From positions 1-64,000 of the forward strand of contig NZ_WTKP01000007.1 in assembly GCF_009793355.1 (NCBI RefSeq): a stretch of DNA of 64,000 bases. Reading direction: 5' to 3'. Positions 8,639 to 17,105 of this stretch are shown here, piece by piece. Under the pieces are notes generated by a model. It searched no databases. It was given only the letters and a program-made list of their open reading frames with translations, and was not told the DNA's origin. Origin of the DNA: Vreelandella zhuhanensis. Lineage in GTDB: Bacteria; Pseudomonadota; Gammaproteobacteria; Pseudomonadales; Halomonadaceae. Numbering within the stretch: position 1 is the stretch's first letter; each line of letters begins with the position of its first letter. A program made the translations under genes and the position numbers.

Positions 8639-9280
8639 TCAGGGCGCCCAGTTGACAAAGTTTTCCAGCAATTTCAGGCCGGCGCGGGAGCTTTTTTCGG
8701 GGTGGAATTGCACGGCGAAGGTCGCTTCATGGCCAATCGCCACATGAGCACTGACCTTACCGTACCCCGTGGTTCCGAAAATCTTGGTTTCGTCGGTCAG
8801 GTCGGCATAGTAACTGTGCACGAAATAAAAGTGCTCCTGGGAATCGATCCCTTCCCATAGTGGGTGGGGCTGGTTCTGGTGAACCAGATTCCACCCCATG
8901 TGCGGTACCTTCAGGCGTTGCCCGAGGTCATCGCGCATATCGGTGGGAAAACGTCTGACCTCACCCGCGTAAAAGCCCAGGCAGGGAATGCCGCCATTCT
9001 CTTCGCTATGCTCCAGCAACATTTGCTGACCCACGCAAATGCCCAGCAACGGCTTGGCTTGACGCTTTAGAATATCTTCCACCAACCCGCGTAGTTCCGT
9101 GCGCTCCAATTCTCCGATACAGTCACGCATGGCGCCCTGGCCGGGCAGCACCAGACGGGTGGCGCCTAGAATACAGCGTGGGTCGCGGGTAATGATGACA
9201 TTTTCATGAGTAACATGCTCAAGCGCCTTGGCGACGGAATGCAGGTTGCCCATTCCATAATCGATCACGGCAATGGTCAT
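8639..9280 (-). CDS. hisH: Imidazole glycerol phosphate synthase, glutaminase subunit
   Basis: Class I glutaminase that supplies ammonia to HisF. The 213-aa protein has AVIDYGMGNLHSV at the start, the LPGQGA oxyanion segment, the nucleophile elbow LGICVGQQML with intact Cys, and the QFHPEKSS His-Glu pair near the C-terminus. I chose the ATG at 9280, preceded by AGGAG; the upstream extension overlaps the hisB end and does not resemble the family. Confidence 0.98.
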   Translation of the reverse strand: MTIAVIDYGMGNLHSVAKALEHVTHENVIITRDPRCILGATRLVLPGQGAMRDCIGELERTELRGLVEDILKRQAKPLLGICVGQQMLLEHSEENGGIPCLGFYAGEVRRFPTDMRDDLGQRLKVPHMGWNLVHQNQPHPLWEGIDSQEHFYFVHSYYADLTDETKIFGTTGYGKVSAHVAIGHEATFAVQFHPEKSSRAGLKLLENFVNWAP

Positions 9281-9314
9281 ATGGCGCTCCTGATTGATAG
9301 TGTGGCGGCTGACA

Positions 9315-9908
9315 TTACAGACTCCCCTTGGTGGAAGGCATTTGCCCCGCCATACGCGCATCCGGTGCAACTGCCATGCGTAGCGCCCGCCCGAATGCCT
9401 TGAAGATGGTTTCGGCCTGATGATGGGCATTGAAGCCTTTCAGGTTGTCGATATGCAGCGTGACGCGCGCATGATTGACGAAACCTTGAAAGAACTCCCA
9501 GAACAGTTGAGTGTCCAGACGTCCGATCGTGGCACGTGTGAAATCGACGTTCATGTATAGGCCGGGGCGGCCGGAAAAGTCGATAACCACTCGGGAAAGC
9601 GCTTCGTCGAGCGGCACGTAGGCATGGCCATAGCGGTAAATGCCGCGCTTGTCGCCGATGGCTTCGGCAAAGGCCTGCCCCAAGGTGATGCCCAGATCTT
9701 CCACGGTATGGTGATCATCGATATGCAGATCTCCCATGGCGTGGATATCCAGGTCGATCAGGCCGTGGCGTGCCACCTGGTCGAGCATGTGATCCAGAAA
9801 GGGAACACCGGTTTCACAATTCAAGCGGCCTTCTCCGTCAAGGTTGACGGTGACGGTGATCCGGGTTTCCTGGGTATCACGGCTTACCGTGGCGATACGC
9901 TCTGACAT
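9315..9908 (-). CDS. hisB: Imidazoleglycerol-phosphate dehydratase
   Basis: Manganese enzyme that dehydrates imidazole glycerol phosphate. The 197-aa protein is the monofunctional form, without the N-terminal phosphatase domain of E. coli HisB. It shows [13 protein letters not shown], the metal motif DDHHTVED, and the second metal motif [16 protein letters not shown]. The ATG at 9908 has AGGAGAT upstream. It is the first gene of the operon; the 207-nt gap to the divergent PanZ-like gene should hold both promoters. Confidence 0.98.
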   Translation of the reverse strand: MSERIATVSRDTQETRITVTVNLDGEGRLNCETGVPFLDHMLDQVARHGLIDLDIHAMGDLHIDDHHTVEDLGITLGQAFAEAIGDKRGIYRYGHAYVPLDEALSRVVIDFSGRPGLYMNVDFTRATIGRLDTQLFWEFFQGFVNHARVTLHIDNLKGFNAHHQAETIFKAFGRALRMAVAPDARMAGQMPSTKGSL

Positions 9909-10115
9909 GTTACATCTCCTGCGCCGAAGCGCCTTCAAGGGGTCGGCCAGCGTACCGTAGTGTAGGTGCCGGCCGGGCGAGCAAGGTGAAGTCTATCGGC
10001 AAAGCGGACATTATAGTGAATCGGCCTGCCCATCCGCTACAATGCAGCGAGTGAGTCCGCCCCCGCCAGCGACAAAAATGGCAGCAAAGCTGCTTTTGGC
10101 CAAGAGGAATGCACC

Positions 10116-10607
10116 ATGCCGGTGACGCTTCAGTATGTCGACCAGATGAGCTGGGAGGCTGATGCCCAGATTCGACTGGATATTGTCCGAATCTATCGTG
10201 ATGCACCGCCGGACCGGATGGCGTGTCATGTTGAATCCTTCATTGAACGCCATTTGAAGGACGGTCATTGCTTCGCCTGCGCGCATTTCAATGACCGGCT
10301 TCTAGGTGCCGTGGCTATTACCGCTGAAGCCGACGCTTTATGGCTGACGGACCTCTGTGTCCGCAAGATTACGCGACGAAGAGGCGTGGGTTCGCGCCTG
10401 ATGGCCCTCTTGGCTGAGCAGGCGGCGAGTGAAGGCAAGGTGTTGCGTATTGCCACCCACTCCTTGCCCTTGGCGGACCGGGTGCTACTTTCCAGGTTGG
10501 GCTATCGGCCTATTCCTCGTATTTCAGACCTCAATGCGGCCGAGCAAGAGTCGGGCCAACCGATTGCTAGTGATTATGTCGAGCTGGATCCACAAGGAAA
10601 AGGGTAA
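10116..10607 (+). CDS. GNAT-family protein, PanZ/PanM-like
   Basis: A 163-aa GNAT acetyltransferase-fold protein. The central block FNDRLLGAVAIT ... VRKITRRRGVGSRLM resembles E. coli PanZ (PanM), the acetyl-CoA sensor that triggers PanD self-cleavage and represses pantothenate synthesis; RRRGVG is the acetyl-CoA pyrophosphate loop. The N-terminal 50 residues are longer than in PanZ, and panD is not in the window, so a general GNAT enzyme remains possible. The stop lies 7 nt before the next gene, suggesting co-transcription. Confidence 0.6.
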   Translation: MPVTLQYVDQMSWEADAQIRLDIVRIYRDAPPDRMACHVESFIERHLKDGHCFACAHFNDRLLGAVAITAEADALWLTDLCVRKITRRRGVGSRLMALLAEQAASEGKVLRIATHSLPLADRVLLSRLGYRPIPRISDLNAAEQESGQPIASDYVELDPQGKG

Positions 10608-10614
10608 AAGGTTA

Positions 10615-12957
10615 ATGAAGCGATTATTGAGAATCTTGCTGGCGGCAGTGGGAATGCTAGCCATTGTAGCCGTTGGTGCAGTGGTTTACGTTACGACATT
10701 TTTAGACCCTGAAGATTTCAAACCACGGCTCACCGCGGTGGTGCAAGAACATACCGGGTTGGAACTGGCGTTGGAAGGACCGCTTTCCTGGTCGTTTTAT
10801 CCGCGCATCGGGGTCAGTGTAGAAAATGCCCAGGCATGGTTGCCCGAACAGGAGAATGACGAAGAGGCTTTTGCAGCGATTAATCGTGCTGAGGTGAGCC
10901 TGGCTTTTGCCCCCTTGTTACGCGGGGAAATCGCAGTGGATGGCCTGACCCTTGAAGGGTTGCGCCTGAATCTGGAGCGTGACGCCGAAGGTGAAGGTAA
11001 CTGGGAGCCCTTGATCGAACGGCTTGCTGAGAGTGAAGAAGACGCTGAAACCGTGCTTGCTCCCGCGAGTGCCGGTCCCAATACAGATGCCGGTAACCTG
11101 ACAGTGGTACTCAATATTGCCAGTGTCGAAGTCAGAAAGGCAGATATTCGCTTTCGCGATGAGATGACGAATAGACTTCTGCATTTTCAACAGGTGAATA
11201 TTTCCGGAAGCAACGTCAATCCAGTGCGGGCGTTTCCTCTGAAAGCCATGTTCACTTTGACGTCGCACAACCGGCTGGATGCCGAAAAGCTTGAGCGTAG
11301 CCCAGACCTTACAACTGAAGTAAACCTGGAAACGCGTCTCAAGCTGGCACTTGACGAGCGGCGCTACGTGCTGGAGAACACTACCCTGACTACGCGCTCA
11401 CGACGCCAGGAAGAGAGCGAAGTCCAACAGGTTGATTTTCGGGCCGCAGAGATTGTGGCCAACTTGTCCTCACAGCAGCTCAGCGTTCGTGAGGGCAACA
11501 TCGAAGCGAGCTTGCGCCATCCTGAAAATTGGCAGGGAGCGCTGACGCTTTCCCTGGCTTATGGTTTGGAAGGGGATTGGCAGGCAGAGACCGCGCGGCT
11601 CAAGAACCTCCAATTGACCGGCCCCGACGGTTTGCGTCTGAGTGGTCATCTCAACCTGGAAGAAGTGCGCCAAGCCCCGCGTTATCACGGCCAGCTCAAC
11701 ATGGCACCCTTTAATCTGCGTCCATGGTTAAAGCGTGCGGGTATCGAGCTGAAAACCGCCAACGAAGCAGCGCTGTCTGATGTGGCATTGACGAGTCCCA
11801 TCGAAGGTGACATGCAACAACTAGCCTTCAGCGGACTTTCCTTGGTAGTGGATAACGGGACGTATATCGGCCGTTTAGAGGTAGGTCTAGAAGGCGAACG
11901 TCTGGCCTTCGATTTGGAAGGCGATGAGTTGAACCTGGACAGTTACCTGCCACCTACCAATGATAACTCCCAGGCCAGCCGTGTGGTGGGTGTGTCGACA
12001 GCCCACGCCAATACTCCTTCCAACCCCTCCGAGTTATTGCCGCAGCGTTGGCTGTCCGGGTTGACCTTGGAAGGGGCGCTTTCCATCGACCAGTTGATGT
12101 TGGGTGGGCTGGACTTTGCCCAGACCGAACTGGCCATGGACGGTGAGCCGGGGCTGCATCGATTGAGTGCATTCAATGCTGATTTTTACGGTGGTCAGTT
12201 GAGCGCTACCGGGCGTCTGGATAGCCGAGAGACTATTTTGCAGTGGGCATTGCAGCCCAACGTTTCAAGAGTACAGGTGGACGCCTTGCTTGAAGCCCTC
12301 AGTGAAGGGGCTTCTCCTATACGGGGTCGTGTAGAACTGGAAGGGGACCTTACCTCAAGGGGCAATACCCGCGATTCACTGGTGCGCCATTTAAACGGCA
12401 CGATTGATGCCCGGCTTAGCGACGGTGCGATACTCGATATCAACGTCTCGCAGGAATTATGCGAGCTCGTGGCTCAGCTTGAAGGCGAAGGCACCGCTCG
12501 TGAATGGCATAGCGACACGCGTTTTGAACGTTTTGATGCCACTTTCGATGTGAGCAACGGCTTGATACAAAGTAAAGACCTGTCGATTGCCTTGCCGGGG
12601 ATTCAAGTACAGGGAGAAGGAGAGTTCGATCTCAATAGCCTGCGTTTCGATGCCCGTGCCAATACCCGTATTGTGGATACCGCTGATGCCGCTTGCCGTG
12701 TCAGCCCTCAGCTTGAACGTCTCACGTTACCCGTGCGCTGTGAAGGGCATGTCAATGAAGCGCGCGATCAATGGTGCAGGTTTGATCGAAATGCCTTTCA
12801 AGACTCGCTGACGGAGCTTCTACGTGCTGAGGCCGGTGAGCGGATCAATGAGGAGGTTGAAGGACGTATGGACGACGCGCTTGAGCGCTTGGACGAGAAC
12901 TTGGGTGAAGGAGCCGCTGAAGAAATTCGTGACGGTTTACGGCGCTTGTTTAACTGA
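10615..12957 (+). CDS. AsmA family protein
   Basis: A 780-aa AsmA-like envelope protein. It has an N-terminal membrane anchor (MKRLLRILLAAVGMLAIVAV...), the AsmA signature DPEDFKPRLTAVVQEHTGLELALEG in its first 60 residues, a long beta-rich periplasmic body and the C-terminal AsmA_2-type region with DARANTRIVDT and CRVSPQLERLTLPVRCEGHV. The family forms bridge-like proteins linked to phospholipid transport between membranes. The frame is open upstream to 10429, inside the GNAT gene; the ATG at 10615 with AAAAGG upstream gives the expected signal anchor. A terminator follows at 13012. Confidence 0.88.
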   Translation: MKRLLRILLAAVGMLAIVAVGAVVYVTTFLDPEDFKPRLTAVVQEHTGLELALEGPLSWSFYPRIGVSVENAQAWLPEQENDEEAFAAINRAEVSLAFAPLLRGEIAVDGLTLEGLRLNLERDAEGEGNWEPLIERLAESEEDAETVLAPASAGPNTDAGNLTVVLNIASVEVRKADIRFRDEMTNRLLHFQQVNISGSNVNPVRAFPLKAMFTLTSHNRLDAEKLERSPDLTTEVNLETRLKLALDERRYVLENTTLTTRSRRQEESEVQQVDFRAAEIVANLSSQQLSVREGNIEASLRHPENWQGALTLSLAYGLEGDWQAETARLKNLQLTGPDGLRLSGHLNLEEVRQAPRYHGQLNMAPFNLRPWLKRAGIELKTANEAALSDVALTSPIEGDMQQLAFSGLSLVVDNGTYIGRLEVGLEGERLAFDLEGDELNLDSYLPPTNDNSQASRVVGVSTAHANTPSNPSELLPQRWLSGLTLEGALSIDQLMLGGLDFAQTELAMDGEPGLHRLSAFNADFYGGQLSATGRLDSRETILQWALQPNVSRVQVDALLEALSEGASPIRGRVELEGDLTSRGNTRDSLVRHLNGTIDARLSDGAILDINVSQELCELVAQLEGEGTAREWHSDTRFERFDATFDVSNGLIQSKDLSIALPGIQVQGEGEFDLNSLRFDARANTRIVDTADAACRVSPQLERLTLPVRCEGHVNEARDQWCRFDRNAFQDSLTELLRAEAGERINEEVEGRMDDALERLDENLGEGAAEEIRDGLRRLFN

Positions 12958-13011
12958 ATAACTGAAACAAAGTGAGCATCTGAAAAAGTGAGCGCCTGAA
13001 AAATAAGGTTC

Positions 13012-13038
13012 GTGCCGGCTTGAAGGCCGGCGCTTTTT
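13012..13038 (+). terminator. Rho-independent terminator after the AsmA gene
   Basis: GCCGGC (13014-13019) pairs with GCCGGC (13026-13031) around a 6-nt loop and is followed by GC then a T run. Confidence 0.8.
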
Positions 13039-13085
13039 TATTGCCGTGGGTTTTCGAGAGTGGCGCCATAACGCGAGGAGACAAC

Positions 13086-14180
13086 ATGGCTCAGGAACCG
13101 GCGCCAATCATGGCGCCTGCTACATTTCAGCAACGGTTGCTGCACTGGTTCGAACAATACGGCAGGCATGACCTACCTTGGCAACAACCACGCACAGCCT
13201 ACCGGGTCTGGGTGTCGGAAATCATGCTGCAGCAAACCCAGGTCACCACCGTGATTGGCTATTTCGAACGTTTCATGGCGCGCTTTCCCACCTTGGAGAT
13301 GTTAGCGAAGGCCGATCAGGACGAAGTGCTGCACCTATGGACGGGGCTGGGTTATTACGCACGCGCGCGTAATTTGCATCGGGCGGCACGCATTGTTGTT
13401 GCGCAACATGACGGTGAGATGCCCCTGGAAAGCGTCGAGACATTGACAGCTCTCCCAGGTATAGGTCGATCAACTGCCGGTGCGATTATTGCTCAGAGTG
13501 CCGGGCGGCGTGCGGTGATTCTGGATGGCAATGTCAAACGTTCGCTTAGCCGGCTACATGCGGTGGAGGGCTGGCCGGGCAAACCTGCGGTGGAGCGCCG
13601 GTTATGGGCGTTGGCGGACTACTATACCCCCCAAAGCCGAGTTGCCGATTACACCCAGGCGATGATGGATTTCGGGGCCACCCTGTGCCGGCGTAGCCAG
13701 CCTGAGTGCGGGCGTTGCCCTTTTCAGCAAGAGTGCCTCGCCTATGCTCGCCATGAAACCCATCGTTTTCCGGTTTCCAAACCTAAGAAGGCATTGCCGG
13801 TACGCCAGACTCTGATGTTGGTGTTACAGGATGCCAGGGGCCGCATATGGCTGGAGCAGAGGCCGCCTGCGGGATTATGGGGAGGACTCTGGAGCTTGCC
13901 TCAGTTCGAGGAGGAATCCCAGCTGTGGGACTGGCTTTTACAGCACACGATCAATCCGTCGCTCGGCTCCGCGGAGCCAATGTTTACCCATACCTTCAGT
14001 CATTTCCGTCTGGAAATTACCCCGCGACCGGCGGAGTGCGATACGCTGAATGAAGTAAGAGAAGGCGGTGTCTGGTACGACCTGGAACGACCGCCGGAAC
14101 TAGGGTTGGCGGCACCGGTAAAAGCGCTGCTTGAGCGCCAGCTACCGTTTGCCCTTAACCTATTGCCGGGCCATGCCTGA
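13086..14180 (+). CDS. mutY: A/G-specific adenine glycosylase
   Basis: Base-excision repair enzyme that removes adenine mispaired with 8-oxoguanine. The 364-aa protein has the MutY N-terminus (LPWQQPRTAYRVWVSEIMLQQTQV, catalytic Glu45), the helix-hairpin-helix LPGIGRSTAGAI, catalytic Asp147 in ILDGNVKR, the iron-sulfur cysteines C201-x6-C208-x2-C211-x5-C217, and a C-terminal NUDIX-like domain that reads 8-oxoG. The ATG at 13086 with GAGGAG upstream is chosen; an upstream extension runs through the terminator and is not coding. yggX follows after 34 nt, the usual gammaproteobacterial pairing. Confidence 0.98.
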   Translation: MAQEPAPIMAPATFQQRLLHWFEQYGRHDLPWQQPRTAYRVWVSEIMLQQTQVTTVIGYFERFMARFPTLEMLAKADQDEVLHLWTGLGYYARARNLHRAARIVVAQHDGEMPLESVETLTALPGIGRSTAGAIIAQSAGRRAVILDGNVKRSLSRLHAVEGWPGKPAVERRLWALADYYTPQSRVADYTQAMMDFGATLCRRSQPECGRCPFQQECLAYARHETHRFPVSKPKKALPVRQTLMLVLQDARGRIWLEQRPPAGLWGGLWSLPQFEEESQLWDWLLQHTINPSLGSAEPMFTHTFSHFRLEITPRPAECDTLNEVREGGVWYDLERPPELGLAAPVKALLERQLPFALNLLPGHA

Positions 14181-14214
14181 GACGTCGCGCCGCATAAACA
14201 GCAAGGAGAGATTC

Positions 14215-14487
14215 ATGAGCCAAACGGTATTTTGCCGTAAGTATCAACAAGATTTGGAAGCATTGCCGTTTCCGCCCTTACCGGGCAAGAAAGGTCAGGA
14301 GATCCAAGCCACCGTCTCCAAGAAGGCTTGGGATGAATGGCAGGCCTTGCAGACACGCCTGATCAATGAAAAGCATCTCAACATGCTTGAGCCCGAAGCG
14401 CGAGCCTATCTGATGGAACAGATGGAGCGGTTTCTTGATAATCAAGAAACCGATCAGGCGGAGGGTTACGTCCCGCGCGAGAAATGA
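14215..14487 (+). CDS. yggX: Fe(2+)-trafficking protein
   Basis: A 90-aa YggX-family protein that protects iron-sulfur clusters from oxidative damage. It carries the family start with FCRKYQQDLEALPFPPLPG, then KKAWDEWQALQTRLINEKHLNM, matching E. coli YggX in length and spacing, including the single conserved Cys near residue 7. AAGGAG precedes the ATG at 14215. Placement behind mutY fits a joint oxidative-damage role. Confidence 0.97.
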   Translation: MSQTVFCRKYQQDLEALPFPPLPGKKGQEIQATVSKKAWDEWQALQTRLINEKHLNMLEPEARAYLMEQMERFLDNQETDQAEGYVPREK

Positions 14488-14524
14488 ACGGAACGCAGGA
14501 CAGGAGTAAAGTTGCACAAAAGTG

Positions 14525-14553
14525 TTGACGAAGAACCGGATTTTTAGTTTAAT
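14525..14553 (+). promoter_or_regulatory. Sigma-70 promoter of the tRNA operon
   Basis: TTGACG (14525-14530) and TTTAAT (14548-14553) are separated by exactly 17 nt, and the first tRNA begins 16 nt after the -10 element. Confidence 0.75.
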
Positions 14554-14569
14554 ACGCACCGTTGGCAGC

Positions 14570-14645
14570 GGCCAGATAGCTCAGTCGGTAGAGCAGGGGA
14601 TTGAAAATCCCCGTGTCGGCGGTTCGATTCCGTCTCTGGCCACCA
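14570..14645 (+). tRNA. tRNA-Phe (GAA)
   Basis: A 76-nt cloverleaf with acceptor GGCCAGA/TCTGGCC, D arm GCTC...GAGC, anticodon stem GGGGA/TCCCC around TTGAAAA (anticodon GAA), T arm GGCGG-TTCGATT-CCGTC, and an encoded CCA end. Confidence 0.97.
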
Positions 14646-14651
14646 CACTGC

Positions 14652-14726
14652 TGGGGTATCGCCAAGTGGTAAGGCACCGCTTTTTGGTAGCGGCATTCCC
14701 AGGTTCGAATCCTGGTACCCCAGCCA
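14652..14726 (+). tRNA. tRNA-Gln (TTG)
   Basis: A 75-nt cloverleaf with acceptor TGGGGTA/TACCCCA, anticodon stem CCGCT/AGCGG around TTTTGGT (anticodon TTG), T arm CCAGG-TTCGAAT-CCTGG and an encoded CCA. It lies 6 nt after tRNA-Phe. Confidence 0.97.
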
Positions 14727-14786
14727 TCGTCAACACAGAATTTAGAGTTGGAACTGTGTGACGTTCTGGCTTTGTAAAGCGCAAAA

Positions 14787-14862
<76 letters not shown>

Positions 14863-14903
14863 AGAAAAAATCTGATAACTCAATGAGTTACAGAAGAAAA
14901 AAT

Positions 14904-14929
14904 AACCGCCCTTGATGGCGGTTTTTTTG
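14904..14929 (+). terminator. Rho-independent terminator of the tRNA operon
   Basis: AACCGCC (14904-14910) pairs with GGCGGTT (14917-14923) around a 6-nt loop, followed by a T run. Confidence 0.9.
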
Positions 14930-15335
14930 TGTCTGTCTACAAAGTGTCTACACATTGATTGAAGGCAGCATTCCAAGCATGGCCGGACGGAATAAATATT
15001 ACTTTCTCCGCTCGTTTGGTTAGAACATCTTTAGCTGAAATTCCTCGTTCCTGGCGCATCTCATAACGTGAGTTAATGTTTTTTAGGCGAAAGCTCCCTA
15101 GCGTAGTAGCTGAGTCACAGAAGACTCTACGCATCTCCATTAGCTGTTGCTGAGTTCATGCAGCTACATTGCCTGTCGATGAAATTCGTTGAGCCCAGGC
15201 TTTTTGGATGCTTGATGAAAACAGGACAACGTAAGGTAAAGCGTCAGAGAGAAAGTGTCGTAGGCCTTGCGTGGCATTGTTTTTAGAAACAACTAATTGG
15301 CGGATGTATGACAAACCGACAAGGAGTTGAGCAAG
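14930..15335. other. Intergenic region between the tRNA operon and ectD, no convincing gene
   Basis: About 400 nt. It has two GTCTACA copies 11 nt apart near 14934-14951, and a 6-4-6 palindrome TTGTTT-TTAG-AAACAA at 15277-15292 upstream of ectD. A 67-codon minus-strand frame (14937-15140) matches nothing I recognise. The part nearest ectD should hold its promoter, but I could not identify clear -35/-10 boxes. Confidence 0.5.
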
Positions 15336-16319
15336 ATGCCATTGCCAAAGACATCATTGAAATTTTCCACCCAGAAACAGTACACGGAAACGTCCGATTT
15401 GCCGGCTTGGCAGAACACCGACGTGCGCTCGCCGGACCCTTATCCCACGCGGCTTTCTCGCCCGCCTGAATCGCTCTGGTTAAAGCGTCGCGAAAAGGTG
15501 GTCAAGGGGCGTGATCTTCCCGGTCCCTTCACTCAGGCGCAGCTGGATGAGTTTGAAGAGAAAGGCTTTCTATTTTTGCCCAATTTCGTCAGTGGGAAAG
15601 AGCTTGAAGGCCTGCGTGAAGAGTTACGGTATTTAATGCGCCATGAGGATTACCCGGGGCGTGATTTCAGTGTTACCGAGCCGCAAGGCAAGGAAATTCG
15701 CTCCCTGTTTGCGGTACATTTTCTCTCGGAGCGGTTGAGCCAGTTGGCGCGTGACAAGCGTTTGACGGATAGAGTGGAGCAGATACTCGGCGGCGAGGCG
15801 TATGTGCATCAGTCCCGGATCAACTACAAGCCGGGGTTTGCGGGTAAAGGATTTAGCTGGCATTCGGACTTTGAAACCTGGCACGCCGAAGATGGCATGC
15901 CGGCCATGCATGCGGTAAGTGCTTCCCTGATTCTTACCGATAACCATCACTTCAACGGCCCTTTGATGCTGGTTCCTGGCTCGCACAAGGTATTCGTGCC
16001 ATGCCTGGGCGAAACGCCGCAAGACAACTTCCGTAATTCCCTCAAAAATCAGCAAGCCGGGGTGCCAAGCAATGAAGCGCTTGCCCAGCTGATTGAGGCA
16101 GGAGGGGGAATCGATGCGGCGACGGGAGACGCGGGCGGATTGTTATTGTTTGATTGCAACATCCTGCATGCTTCCAATGCCAATATGTCCCCGGACCCGC
16201 GGAGTAATGCATTCTTTGTTTACAACCGGCTGGATAACCGCTGTCAGAAACCCTTTGCCGCTAATCAACCGCGGCCACGCTTTCTGGCGCATGAACCGGG
16301 CGAGAGCTGGCGCGCCTGA
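15336..16319 (+). CDS. ectD: Ectoine 5-hydroxylase
   Basis: Fe(II)/2-oxoglutarate dioxygenase that converts the compatible solute ectoine to 5-hydroxyectoine in the cytosol under salt or heat stress. The 327-aa protein has the EctD signature FSWHSDFETWHAEDGMP with iron ligands His176 and Asp178, the third ligand His278 in CNILHASN, and the linked loop FVYNRLDN. A TTG at 15327 is in frame, but AAGGAG (15321-15326) is correctly spaced for the ATG at 15336. ectABC is not adjacent, as in other Halomonas where ectD stands alone. Confidence 0.97.
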   Translation: MPLPKTSLKFSTQKQYTETSDLPAWQNTDVRSPDPYPTRLSRPPESLWLKRREKVVKGRDLPGPFTQAQLDEFEEKGFLFLPNFVSGKELEGLREELRYLMRHEDYPGRDFSVTEPQGKEIRSLFAVHFLSERLSQLARDKRLTDRVEQILGGEAYVHQSRINYKPGFAGKGFSWHSDFETWHAEDGMPAMHAVSASLILTDNHHFNGPLMLVPGSHKVFVPCLGETPQDNFRNSLKNQQAGVPSNEALAQLIEAGGGIDAATGDAGGLLLFDCNILHASNANMSPDPRSNAFFVYNRLDNRCQKPFAANQPRPRFLAHEPGESWRA

Positions 16320-16433
16320 TACATCGGTGGTGTCGAATTACCTGCCGGGCTGTGGAACCTTGTCTCAGGTGGGGTAGACTGTTGCGTCCGTCGTCATGAG
16401 CGCGGCCGTATAATGATAAGGAGGCTACCCACC

Positions 16434-17099
16434 ATGGACTTTGTTCCACAGTTTACCGATGGCCAGGTGTTCCCCCACGCCTTGGGCAAAATCGTCTGCG
16501 TGGGTCGCAATTACTCCGACCACGCCAAGGAATTGAACAATCCGATACCCACCGAGCCGCTTTTGTTCATCAAGCCGTCAACCAGTGCGGTGGATCTAAC
16601 GGAAACGCTGGACCCACCGTTTGCACGCGGGAGCGTGCATTACGAAGTTGAGTTGGCGCTGTTGATAGGCGAAACATTGACCCAGGCCAGTAGTGACGAA
16701 GCCGAGCGAGCGATTGTCGGGATTGGCTTGGCCCTCGACCTTACCTTGCGGGACAAGCAGAGCCAGTTGAAGGAAAAGGGACATCCCTGGGAAGTCGCCA
16801 AAGGATTTGACGGTGCCTGCCCGCTGTCTGCCTTCTTGCCGCTGTCGCGGGTGCCCAACTGGAATGCCTTGGCCTTCAGCTTGGAAATCAATGGCGAAGA
16901 ACGCCAGCACGGGGAAGGCTCGGACATGCTGTTTTCAGTGCCGATACTGGTGGCCGAAATGAGCCGCCACTTCACCCTGCAGCCCGGTGATGTCATTCTC
17001 ACCGGCACCCCGGCGGGTGTCGGTGAGTTGCCGCGGGGTGCCGAGTTGCGTCTATCCTTGACCGGAGGACTTGACGTGGCCACAAGAGTGATCGAATAA
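16434..17099 (+). CDS. Fumarylacetoacetate hydrolase family protein (YcgM-like)
   Basis: A 221-aa FAH-domain hydrolase. It begins with KIVCVGRNYSDHAKELNNP and has PLLFIKPSTS, the metal-binding VHYEVELALLIG (two Glu), GLALDLTLRDKQ and ILTGTPAGVG, all typical of YcgM/FAHD1 acylpyruvases and oxaloacetate decarboxylases. The single-domain length argues against true fumarylacetoacetase. AAGGAGG precedes the ATG at 16434. It is convergent with speA with 6 nt between stops. Substrate is not fixed by sequence. Confidence 0.88.
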   Translation: MDFVPQFTDGQVFPHALGKIVCVGRNYSDHAKELNNPIPTEPLLFIKPSTSAVDLTETLDPPFARGSVHYEVELALLIGETLTQASSDEAERAIVGIGLALDLTLRDKQSQLKEKGHPWEVAKGFDGACPLSAFLPLSRVPNWNALAFSLEINGEERQHGEGSDMLFSVPILVAEMSRHFTLQPGDVILTGTPAGVGELPRGAELRLSLTGGLDVATRVIE

Positions 17100-17105
17100 G
17101 GCGTT

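Noticed and set aside
14937..15140. 67-codon minus-strand frame, possible integrase remnant next to tRNA-Thr
   Set aside because: No recombinase motif (R-H-R-Y) or duplicated tRNA end could be seen, so there is no support for a mobile element.
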